From assembly GCA_014379345.1 (NCBI GenBank), contig JACMLY010000030.1, positions 248,001 through 312,000 on the forward strand: a stretch of 64,000 nt of DNA. The letters are read 5' to 3'. Source of the DNA: Chitinophagaceae bacterium (GTDB lineage: Bacteria; Bacteroidota; Bacteroidia; Chitinophagales; Chitinophagaceae). The position numbers and the translations under genes were made by a program. The notes under the pieces were generated by a model that did no database searches, was not told the DNA's origin, and saw only the letters and a list, made by a program, of their open reading frames with translations. Positions 37,987 through 46,396 of this stretch are shown here, in pieces (positions within the stretch are counted from its first letter, which is position 1; each line of letters begins with the position of its first letter).

Positions 37987-38511
37987 TTATAACAAATTAA
38001 AAGTATTCAGACGTAATGAATTTATCCAGTATCTAATATAGTGCCAGTCCATCTCTTCAACCAGTATGAGGTTTTTAATATCTTCTTTTTGGATACTGCT
38101 CTGCATTTCCTGTATCCATATCAGTTTTGAAAGTAAGAGATCCTCGACAGTTACAACGTAAATAGGTATCCCAAAAAAGTCTGCCTTTATTCTTCTTTCA
38201 AATTCTTTTTGCCGGAAAGCTTCCGTTTTTAGAATAACGAAATCAGCTTTGAATCCGGTAGCATGATCAATGATGTTGAACATGGTTTGATGCTCAATTG
38301 CGTCAGTAACTGCATCCTTATCACAATAATAACCTTCCTTAAAGTACGATGCTAATTTCTCGGCATCTTTTGCCTGAAGGTTTATTACAAAATCAATATT
38401 TCTGGTTGATCTTGGTATGGTGTACACACTCATCGCCACGCTGCCTGATAGCATGTAAGAAATGCCTTCCCCGTGCAAAAATTCAATGATGGTTTGTAAA
38501 AACTGAAACAT
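37987..38511 (-). CDS. AbiEii-like nucleotidyltransferase
   Basis: Protein of 174 residues with a polymerase-beta-type nucleotidyltransferase signature: YMLSGSVAMSVYTIPRSTRNIDFVI, in which the family usually has D-[IL]-D; here the first Asp is replaced by Asn (NID), and one acidic ligand remains. A second acidic strand, FKADFVILKTE, follows. AbiEii toxins transfer nucleotides to tRNA, but other members are housekeeping enzymes. It starts seven bases after the HEAT/cytochrome gene ends and is followed at two bases by a 56-residue gene, so the three could share a transcript. Confidence 0.75.
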   Translation of the reverse strand: MFQFLQTIIEFLHGEGISYMLSGSVAMSVYTIPRSTRNIDFVINLQAKDAEKLASYFKEGYYCDKDAVTDAIEHQTMFNIIDHATGFKADFVILKTEAFRQKEFERRIKADFFGIPIYVVTVEDLLLSKLIWIQEMQSSIQKEDIKNLILVEEMDWHYIRYWINSLRLNTFNLL

Positions 38512-38517
38512 GAACGG

Positions 38518-41500
38518 TTAATTATCTTCTTTCAAACCAGCAAGAAAACTCACCACATCGCGGATCTCTTTTTTTGAAAGAACGCTTTTCATATCAGGCA
38601 TGCTTGACGGGGCATTGACCTGTTTTGTGATCTGATTTTTTGGTATTACCTCATTCGGTTGGTCACCCGCTTTTAGTGTAATGTCTTTACTATTTTCTGC
38701 CATTACTGTACCCGAAAGGGTTTTGCCGTTTTTAAGTTCAACAGTTACTACACCATATCCCGGTGCAAGCCTGGCGCCGGGCGAGATCAAAGCTTCGAGT
38801 AGCTGAGGACGGGTAAGTCTTGCGGCAACCCCATTTAATCGCGGACCTGCATTGCCTCCCCGGTCATCGTATGCATGACACTTGGTACACTGGGCGTTTT
38901 GATTTCTGAAAAAAATTGTTCTTCCACGATCGGCGTCACCACCCAATAAGCTTCCTGCATAGGCTGAAGTCAGATCATCGGGTGACAATTTAGAACTGAT
39001 GATTTTATAGCGTGCGATCAAATCGGCAGCCCGCGTACTGTCAAGTGCTTCACCCAATTCAAGATAAATATCAGGAGCAAGTTTACCGGCAGTCATTTTA
39101 TTCAGTAAGTCATCGAAAAATTTTCGGGAGTTTTCTATCGGAAGTTTGCCGAGTGTTAACAGGGCAGCTTGTTTTTCTTCCATGGTTTTGGTGTTGATAA
39201 CATCAGACAGCAAATCCACCATCAGATCCTTCGGTATATCCATTTTTTGCAAAAGATTAAGTCCCGCCACACGCACAGTCTTATCTCTGTCAGAAAGAGC
39301 CTGCCTGATCGCCTGGGCCACCGATTGATCATTCAACGCGACCAACGACTTTAATGATTCAACCCGTATCTCAGGTTCTTTATCGGCTTTCAACATAACA
39401 AGCAATTGTGCAGCGCCCTGTTTGATGCCGAGTTTACTGCTTGCCTTTACTGCACTGATACGCACGGCCGAATCCTTGCTTTTTAGCAATTGAACAATCG
39501 TTTCGGTTGCCTTGCTTTTTACAATTGCAGCATCCCGTTCTATTGGTCCCCTGTATCTTCCATCAACCCTGTCTAATACCGAAGGTTTCGACCAGATGCT
39601 CAATGCATCTATCGCTTCAGCTCTCATTTTTCCCGGGCTTCCTTCTTTCTGAGAAAAATTTATCAGATTTTCCATAGCCGCATCTGTTCCAATTCTAAGA
39701 TTGGCATTGATGGAGCGTCGCAACAATGCTTCATTCGTAAAGCGGGTGGTAGTAAGCAAATTGCCAAGGGCCGGCAGTGCATCTTTTATGGAAAGATCAT
39801 CATTGATCGCACGCGCGGCTTCGGTAACTATAAATTCATCCTGGTCGTTCAGAAATACAGCAATACCCGGATGGCTCATCCTGCGTAGCGCTACTACTGC
39901 CGCAATCTTTAAAGCACGTGATGGATCTTTTGATAACGCAATAACCGGGTCTGCTTTTCCTATCCTCGCTAAAGCCAGTGAACCTGCATGGCGTAAGTAT
40001 GCGTCTTCATCGTTATTTGCTTTTAGAAAATCGATGAGTGGATTGATTGCGGGTTCATGTTGTATTCTTCCCAATGCTTCTGCGGCAAAAAAACGTGCCC
40101 GGCTATTTGTATCTTTTAATAATGAGATAAGCATGCTACCCGCTTCTTTGTACCGGATATCACCGAGCCATTTTGCAGCCTGTGTCCTGATCTCGGCATC
40201 TTTATCTTGTAAGTAAGACAGCAAGAATTCAGCATGCTTTTTTTCCTTTCGTGCCAGCTGGCTGATCCCCCAGATTGCATGGATCCTGGCTAACTGATTT
40301 ACATTTTGCTTCAGTGCTTTTTGAAAAACTTCCACGCTGGTTGCTCCACGTTTCACCAATTCAAATTGTGCTTTTTGCCTGACGCGCATATCCGGATTCT
40401 TTAGTAACTCCCCGAGATCATTTTCTTTGCGCTCCCCAAAATCAGCCGCTAACAGGATTTTGGTTTGCCGGCGTTCGGGATTGGAAGCTCCATCCTTATG
40501 GTCGAGTTTCCAGATGCGACCGAAATTATGTGTATCCCATCCATCGATCCAGTCAGCCACATATAAAGCTCCATCAGGACCAAAATCGAGGCCGGTAGCG
40601 AGTATCCCGTTCAAAACTTTTTTATGTTCTCCAAGCTCAAAACTAGCCCCTTTCGGTTTTAGTTTGAAACCATGTATCCCGGATCTGGAAGGATTACCAA
40701 CAAACTCGGCAATGAAGAAAGTGTTTTTATATTCAGGACCTAAAGCAGTGCCGGGGTTGTACACCATGCCTGCAGGACCGCTAACAAAATTGCTAATGCA
40801 GGGTGTAATATAGGCAGCCTGTCCTTCAAACCTGGGCAGGTACATTTTTTCATCCATCCATACTTTGTATGTGTTATTGTTTGGATCCCTGTATTTGCCA
40901 TACTGCCAATTACTACGCCATCCGATATCCGCGCCGTTAACGATATGTACAAGCCTTTCTTTTTCGCCAACATGATCGCCGTCATTGTCTTCACTGATCA
41001 GGTTTCCATATTCGTCGAACACAAATTCATGAGTGTTGCGAACACCGGCAGCAAAAATTTCAAAATCACTGCCATCCGGGTTAGACCTGGCAATAACTCC
41101 GCTATTCGGATATTCCCATTTCTGCCCATCAGGGCCTTTACCATTAAAGCCGATATCTCCTATTTGCCAATAGATCCTGCCATCGGGTCCCATTTCAATC
41201 CCCGACATTCCATGGCCACCAAACCCGATATGAATACCGTAACCATTCGAAATAGAAGTTTTTTCATCTGCTATACCATCACCATTTTTATCTTTCATTC
41301 TCCATAGATCAGGGGCAACAGCCACGAATAAATCGTCTCCATCACTTAACACACCACCGGCAACATCAGTTACCTCATCATTAAAATCGTCAACTACCAG
41401 TTGAGTCATATCCGCCACTCCATCACCATTCAGATCCTCTATACGAAAGATATTTTCCTTTTCCACCGTCATGTCTTTCCAGTCATGCGAACTATCACCG

Positions 41501-41943
41501 TTGAGATCTTTCAACCATTCATTCTTCTTACTATTTTCGGGTGATAATATCCTGCGAAGAAATGCCCGTTTATCTTCCACTGTCTGCAGTTGAATGGATT
41601 CAATTTCCCAATCGCGGTGTCCCCGAATATCAAATTCAGAGTTCTTTTGCCTGTTTGTGGTAGTGTAATATAACTTTCCCAGGTCATCGATATCGATAGC
41701 AATCGGAGATATAACCAGTGAATCAGTGCCCCATAAACGGAGTGTGAGGCCATCTGCAAGTTCAGGCTTAACAATACCTTCTATTGAGGCTGCCAGGCGC
41801 GCCACCTGTGTTGAATCCATCTGTTTGATTCTTTTGTCAACGGGTTCTTCCTGCTTGCATGCATAGAAAAATATCGCGATGAAAATTGTTGATAATAGAA
41901 TGAGATTTGTTTTTTTCCCTTGGGCAGCAATAGCCTTTTTCAT
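38518..41943 (-). CDS. PVC-type cytochrome c / HEAT-repeat membrane-bound dehydrogenase
   Basis: Very large lipoprotein of 1141 residues, starting at ATG 41943 with a leader ending in FIAIFFYAC. The N-terminal half is a beta-propeller of the sugar/sorbosone dehydrogenase type (YGIHIGFGGHGMSGIEMGPDGR, TGLDFGPDGALYVADWIDGW). A long array of HEAT/armadillo repeats follows (residues about 540-960, each near 30-35 residues). The C-terminal cytochrome c domain has one heme site CTKCH in NAQCTKCHAYDDRGGN and a distal Met region near MPDMKSV. It should oxidise a sugar-like substrate outside the cytosol and pass electrons to a cytochrome. Substrate unknown. Confidence 0.9.
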   Translation of the reverse strand: MKKAIAAQGKKTNLILLSTIFIAIFFYACKQEEPVDKRIKQMDSTQVARLAASIEGIVKPELADGLTLRLWGTDSLVISPIAIDIDDLGKLYYTTTNRQKNSEFDIRGHRDWEIESIQLQTVEDKRAFLRRILSPENSKKNEWLKDLNGDSSHDWKDMTVEKENIFRIEDLNGDGVADMTQLVVDDFNDEVTDVAGGVLSDGDDLFVAVAPDLWRMKDKNGDGIADEKTSISNGYGIHIGFGGHGMSGIEMGPDGRIYWQIGDIGFNGKGPDGQKWEYPNSGVIARSNPDGSDFEIFAAGVRNTHEFVFDEYGNLISEDNDGDHVGEKERLVHIVNGADIGWRSNWQYGKYRDPNNNTYKVWMDEKMYLPRFEGQAAYITPCISNFVSGPAGMVYNPGTALGPEYKNTFFIAEFVGNPSRSGIHGFKLKPKGASFELGEHKKVLNGILATGLDFGPDGALYVADWIDGWDTHNFGRIWKLDHKDGASNPERRQTKILLAADFGERKENDLGELLKNPDMRVRQKAQFELVKRGATSVEVFQKALKQNVNQLARIHAIWGISQLARKEKKHAEFLLSYLQDKDAEIRTQAAKWLGDIRYKEAGSMLISLLKDTNSRARFFAAEALGRIQHEPAINPLIDFLKANNDEDAYLRHAGSLALARIGKADPVIALSKDPSRALKIAAVVALRRMSHPGIAVFLNDQDEFIVTEAARAINDDLSIKDALPALGNLLTTTRFTNEALLRRSINANLRIGTDAAMENLINFSQKEGSPGKMRAEAIDALSIWSKPSVLDRVDGRYRGPIERDAAIVKSKATETIVQLLKSKDSAVRISAVKASSKLGIKQGAAQLLVMLKADKEPEIRVESLKSLVALNDQSVAQAIRQALSDRDKTVRVAGLNLLQKMDIPKDLMVDLLSDVINTKTMEEKQAALLTLGKLPIENSRKFFDDLLNKMTAGKLAPDIYLELGEALDSTRAADLIARYKIISSKLSPDDLTSAYAGSLLGGDADRGRTIFFRNQNAQCTKCHAYDDRGGNAGPRLNGVAARLTRPQLLEALISPGARLAPGYGVVTVELKNGKTLSGTVMAENSKDITLKAGDQPNEVIPKNQITKQVNAPSSMPDMKSVLSKKEIRDVVSFLAGLKEDN

Positions 41944-42020
41944 AAGCAGTGTGGGTGTTTTTATGGTTATGCCTGTCATTTTTTAGCTCTCAATAAGATG
42001 TTCAAAATAAAGTTTTAAAG

Positions 42021-44159
42021 TTACAGCCTGAGTTTTATTCCACCATTAATTATAAACCCATCCACTGGAGCATAAATGTCCCGGAATATTGGATTATCGA
42101 TGGAGCCTGTATAAATGGTATCAAACCGCGTTTGCCTGGTATTCGTGAAATTCTCGAAGTTGATGAATAAAGAGATTTTCTTCCATAACTTTTCAATCAT
42201 GAACCCGGTTACCCAGTAAGACCTCCCTGATCTACCATCGTTCAAAAGCTGTTTGGAGGTGTAATACGCTTCCAGTCCTAATTTCCATTCATCTTCTTTT
42301 TCATACATCAATACGTTATTAAGTCTATGCCTGGCCGTCAACGGTAATCTTGTTTTTACGCTATTGAAATGATTGTTTACGTGGGCTAGTGTGTAACCAA
42401 CAAACAATTTAAAGTCAGTATAGATAAACTTGATATTTGTTTCCATGCCTTTCGTGTCTATATGCCCAGTCGCATTCATAAAGGATAAGCCATTGCCTGT
42501 GGTTGTAAGTATTAGAGGTTTATTCAATCTGGTATAGAAAAATAATTGATTAATACTCAAGCTGGCTTCTCCTATAGCAATGCGATAATTAATATCAAAG
42601 TTAACGCCAGCAGAGCGTTCGTTGATGGCAACAGCCGTAATGGGCAGGATCTGTTGAAATTGTATCCGTTCCGCCTCTTCATTAAATACAGTAGGCGTTT
42701 TATAGCCTAAACCGGCGCCTAGTCGGAAACTGAGTCTGGAAGTGGGTTTCCATAAAGCAGAAACCCTTGGCAATAATTCAAACCCGTATTCGGAAACGAA
42801 ATCGCCTCTCAGTCCCGTTTCAAGGGTAAACACCTCCGCAGGTGACCATGAGTTTTGAAGAAAGGCCCCGTAGGTATTAAAATGATAATTGCGGAGAGGG
42901 GTGGGTGTATGTCTTTTCTCGGTAAAATCATCCGTTAAAAAATTGACACCAACCACCCAAACGGTCTTTTCCATTTGTATTTTGTAGGTGGCTTCTGTAA
43001 ATGAAGATTGTTGTAGCCCTTCAAATTGGTAGGATGGAATGGTAATTAACCGATTGAAACGGGTATAGCTATTTTTAAAATTGAAGGTTGATCTTTCTCC
43101 TGATTGATATGCCAGTCCTGCCTGTGTAGTAAAACGGTCTGTATTATTTTCTTCAAAGTATCCGGTTGTTCCATTTTTTATATAATCGATATTGCCGCCT
43201 ATTCGGTCCTCAGTTATATAACTGAATCCTATACTGGCGGTTGTATGTTTACCATACAAAAAAAGCCTGGGGTTAATCGTATATCTCTCAAATTTTGGTA
43301 TAGCTGTTAAGCCGGTATTGCCGGGATCGTAAGGACTACTATAATTTGCGGATCCGTATAGAGTAATACCTGCTTTACCGTGTCGTTGGCTGTAAAAACT
43401 GCTTAGGTCGAGCCCTTTAGCCGATGTGCCATTTGCCATAAAACCAAATTCCCTTTCTGTAGTTGGCATTTTGGATACAAGGTTTACCAATCCTGCAATA
43501 GCACCTCCTCCATAAAGCGTAGAAGAAGAACCTTTGATCACTTCTACCTGGCTTAGATCCAGCGGAGCAATTTGCATGATGCTCAACCCACCGGAAAATC
43601 CTGCATATAGTGGATAGCCATCTCTCAAAATTTGCGTGTACCTGCCATCTAATCCCTGGATCCTGATACTGGAATTATAGGAAGTGGCCGAGGTTTGCTG
43701 TGTTTGTATACCGGTGCTTTCACTGAGCATCATTCTTATATCACCGGGTTTCATATTTGCTTTTTCATCCAGTTCTTCACCGGATATCACTTCTACCCTC
43801 GTAGGGGTGTTACTAATGGTTCTGCTGGTTCTTGTAGCCGTAATGATAACCTCCGGCTCAATCCCTTCCGGATCCAATGTGATTTCGATCTGTTTATTGG
43901 GGGATAAAGGAAATACATATGTAATCTCTTTTTCTACCACCCCTGCAGCACTGATCAAAAATGTTTGCCTTCCATCCGGAATATTATGAATGATCCCGAT
44001 CCCGATACTATCAGCAGTAACTGATTTATTTTGCTCTTTCCAATGGATCGTCGCATATGCAACCGGATAGTTTTGTGATCTGAGAATTACTTTAAATGTA
44101 TGCTGTGCCTGTGCATAAATAGCTATGCACACAGCTATGCCGGTAAGTATTAGTTTCAT
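42021..44159 (-). CDS. TonB-dependent outer-membrane receptor
   Basis: Receptor of 712 residues from ATG 44159 (signal peptide MKLILTGIAVCIAIYAQAQ). A carboxypeptidase-like Ig domain (VILRSQNYPVAYATIHWKE, QTFLISAAGVVEKEI) precedes the plug (TPTRVEVISGEELDEKAN, VEVIKGSSSTLYGGGAIAG) and the 22-strand barrel that ends in INGGIKLRL. It imports a ligand, often a metal complex or siderophore; the ligand is not fixed. It is 33 bases downstream of a small Cys-rich exported protein, on the same strand, so they form an operon. Confidence 0.92.
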   Translation of the reverse strand: MKLILTGIAVCIAIYAQAQHTFKVILRSQNYPVAYATIHWKEQNKSVTADSIGIGIIHNIPDGRQTFLISAAGVVEKEITYVFPLSPNKQIEITLDPEGIEPEVIITATRTSRTISNTPTRVEVISGEELDEKANMKPGDIRMMLSESTGIQTQQTSATSYNSSIRIQGLDGRYTQILRDGYPLYAGFSGGLSIMQIAPLDLSQVEVIKGSSSTLYGGGAIAGLVNLVSKMPTTEREFGFMANGTSAKGLDLSSFYSQRHGKAGITLYGSANYSSPYDPGNTGLTAIPKFERYTINPRLFLYGKHTTASIGFSYITEDRIGGNIDYIKNGTTGYFEENNTDRFTTQAGLAYQSGERSTFNFKNSYTRFNRLITIPSYQFEGLQQSSFTEATYKIQMEKTVWVVGVNFLTDDFTEKRHTPTPLRNYHFNTYGAFLQNSWSPAEVFTLETGLRGDFVSEYGFELLPRVSALWKPTSRLSFRLGAGLGYKTPTVFNEEAERIQFQQILPITAVAINERSAGVNFDINYRIAIGEASLSINQLFFYTRLNKPLILTTTGNGLSFMNATGHIDTKGMETNIKFIYTDFKLFVGYTLAHVNNHFNSVKTRLPLTARHRLNNVLMYEKEDEWKLGLEAYYTSKQLLNDGRSGRSYWVTGFMIEKLWKKISLFINFENFTNTRQTRFDTIYTGSIDNPIFRDIYAPVDGFIINGGIKLRL

Positions 44160-44192
44160 TTGTAAACGCATTAAGTTAACAAGGAGATAAGA

Positions 44193-44492
44193 TCATGATC
44201 TTAATCCTGTTCGGGGTGGTTGCCAAAACGAGGAAGAATAAGCAAGCAGAATGGAACCGGGTTCGCTTTGCGGCAATTGATCTTTTGCCATTTCAATCCC
44301 GTATAATTGTATCGTTTTCGAAAGCACAATGGCAGTTGAGCAAGTCGGACAGATAGAAAAAGGTGAGCAGCTTTCATTTTGTTCCTGCTGTGAAGAGGAT
44401 AAGATTTCATCCTGATAATGGTCAAATTGACAACAAGGGATGAAGGTTGCAGCGATAGTTATCAGGAGAAGTATAAGGGTCAGAAATTTCAT
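44193..44492 (-). CDS. Small exported Cys-rich protein (DUF6660-like)
   Basis: Protein of 99 residues with a hydrophobic leader (MKFLTLILLLITIAATFIPC) and six cysteines in all, in CCQ, ESC, and CSPFSICPTC, which looks like a redox or metal site. It resembles the small proteins (DUF6660) found beside TonB-dependent receptors in Bacteroidota. The ATG at 44492 begins the signal peptide, so an upstream in-frame start is rejected. It lies directly in front of the receptor gene at 44159 and probably helps handle the imported metal; that role is inferred. Confidence 0.7.
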   Translation of the reverse strand: MKFLTLILLLITIAATFIPCCQFDHYQDEILSSSQQEQNESCSPFSICPTCSTAIVLSKTIQLYGIEMAKDQLPQSEPGSILLAYSSSFWQPPRTGLRS

Positions 44493-44659
44493 TGTTTCAA
44501 AAATAAACAATTCTGCTGCATTCGAAGAGGAGTTATGTTTAGGACCAAAGTTAGCCATACTGGACAGGAAGTATACACGGGCGGGGTTTGGCTTTTGAGT
44601 TTTTTTTAAAAATCTCTCTTAAACATACCTACTTCCGTGCGCCTCTTTGCCTACCTCCT

Positions 44660-44889
44660 TTACCACTTTTTAGCCATTTTTTCTACCTCTTCCTGACTAT
44701 AAAATTCTCCGGTTTCCACCCTGGCTGTCGCTTCGTCTATTTCCTTATTATTTTGCTCCACACAAATCTTTTCCCTGGGAATGACAAAGACTTGATTACC
44801 CCCAGCAAAGATTCTTTCTGAACCGGCGTTAACAGGGACCAGTAGTTGTTAAACTCTGTGTCTGGTGAAGGGGATGCGATATGGTTCAT
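44660..44889 (-). pseudogene. Antitoxin-like gene broken by a frameshift, no toxin beside it
   Basis: Frame one begins at ATG 44889 with MNHIASPSPDTEFNNYWSLL and TPVQKESLLGVIKSL, then runs into a stop after FVWSKIIRK. One base over, the next frame reads EKICVEQNNKEIDEATARV and ETGEFYSQEEVEKMAKKW before TAA. Together these make a protein of about 76 residues that matches the common Bacteroidota antitoxin pattern (a WxxLTPxQKESLLxVIKS start and a NxEIDEAxxRVExGExYxxEEVxxMxKKW end). The join falls near 44750. The toxin gene normally following is absent; only AGGAGG and a six-codon frame come next. Confidence 0.72.
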
Positions 44890-44984
44890 TTTGTACAAAT
44901 TTACCTTTTAAGAATAAAAATCAGAAATCCATACTTCATGGGATAATGCTGTTGCAATCCATTCTTCAGATCCAAAGCAACATC

Positions 44985-45455
44985 TTATTTCTTTGGAATA
45001 ATAGCGGTTGCTTCGATCTCTAATAAAAGATCATCCCGAAATAACTTACTTACCTGCACCAACGTGCTTGTTGGCGGACTCTTTATGTTTATAAATTTAT
45101 TCCTTATGTGCCTGAAGGTTGACACCTGTGAAATATCAACGAGGAAAATTCCTGTTTTGACAATATTATCCATGGTGCCACCGGCGTTTTCAACAATGTC
45201 TTTTATATTTAAGAAAACCTGCTCGGCTTGTTTTTTGAAATCATCTTTACCAACAACATTGCCTTTGCTGTCTAAAGCCACCTGACCTGAAATAAGGATC
45301 ATTTTAGAATTTCCCAGATCAATTTCTCCACTATGTGAGTATCCACCTGGTGAGGATAAGAAAGGGGGATTGACAAATTTTACGATTGAAGTATCTGCTT
45401 GTGCGAAAGCTGTTGATGAAATGAACAGGATGGTAAAGAATAGTATGTTTTTCAT
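44985..45455 (-). CDS. Exported RidA-family protein
   Basis: Protein of 156 residues with a signal peptide (MKNILFFTILFISSTAFAQ) and a RidA fold: MILISGQVALDSKGNVVGKD, QVFLNIKDIVENAGGTMDNIVKTGIFLVD, and a C-terminal LLLEIEATAIIPKK. Cytosolic RidA deaminates enamines; an exported copy must have another substrate or environment. The motif STLVQVSKL replaces the usual R-P-A-x-T-x-V catalytic-arginine context, so activity is uncertain. A shorter cytosolic relative is at 8801. Confidence 0.82.
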   Translation of the reverse strand: MKNILFFTILFISSTAFAQADTSIVKFVNPPFLSSPGGYSHSGEIDLGNSKMILISGQVALDSKGNVVGKDDFKKQAEQVFLNIKDIVENAGGTMDNIVKTGIFLVDISQVSTFRHIRNKFINIKSPPTSTLVQVSKLFRDDLLLEIEATAIIPKK

Positions 45456-45601
45456 TTTGAGTTAGGAGGTTTAAAAATTAAAAATATGGCTGGTTCACAT
45501 TATCGAAGAAAAGCCCTGATTCTTCTCCAAATAAGAATATAATTACAAGAAAAAAACTTTAATGTTTTAGCTTTGTATGCCGCAACATAGCACAATATAT
45601 A

Positions 45602-46112
45602 ATGAATAATACTTTTGGCAAATCAATCATTCCGGATAATGAAAAATTAAGGTTAAAGGCCCTGAATACTTTAATATTTTGAATGATCTTCCTGACAGGT
45701 ATTTTACGAATCTTGCTCATATTGTTGCCGCTACATTTAATACGCCGATTGCACTGATCTCTTTAGTTGGAGAGGATACCGTATTTTTTAAAGGCAAAGT
45801 GGGAATGGAAGCGGTAAAGAAAGTTGACAGAGGTGTAAGTCTGTGTTCCCTGTCAATTCTTGAATCCGAACCAACGATTTTTACGATGCGTTGCAGCACC
45901 CATGTTTACTGACAAATCCATTGGTTGCGGGTGAATTTGGGCTTCGCTTTTACGCCGGGGCGCCGATAACTACAAAGGAGGGATTTAATATTGGCACCGT
46001 CTGTGTAGTTGACAAAGAGCCAAGAGAATTCACCGAAAGAAAAATTCTTATTCTTTTTGCAGCCAATGCAATGCATGAAATTGAAATGAGGAACGTGTCT
46101 CTGGCTACATGA
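45602..46112 (+). pseudogene. GAF domain gene with two frameshifts
   Basis: Three frames spell one GAF protein. MNNTFGKSIIPDNEKLRL begins at 45602 and stops near 45680; a one-base shift near 45670 continues FNILNDLPDRYFTNLAHIV...LSILESEPTIF; a second shift near 45886 continues YDALQHPCLLTNPLVAG, FYAGAPITTKEG and NIGTVCVVDKEPREF to TGA. The NPLVAG-x(5)-FYA and (L/I)GT(I/V)C motifs are those of the intact GAF protein at 10975. Both breaks are next to T runs, so sequencing error at homopolymers is possible. Confidence 0.85.
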
Positions 46113-46396
46113 CAGGATGTTTATAATCGCTTCATTATATAACATTGCCTCAATTACCTCATTACCGATATTCAATTCCTTAAAAAGAGTATTAGAAAAC
46201 ATACATAAGCTCTGGAAAATAACTGTGATTGTGGTAACATAGTCTATCGATCAATCAGTTTCAATCAGAAGTTTTGTCATGATTTTGTAACTTTTGTGAC
46301 TGAATAATATGATTTCCCGAATTCGGATTGGATGTAAGGCTGCCGCATGTTTCTTTGCAGAGATTATCAAACCCCCTTCATTGAAATTGACCCCTT

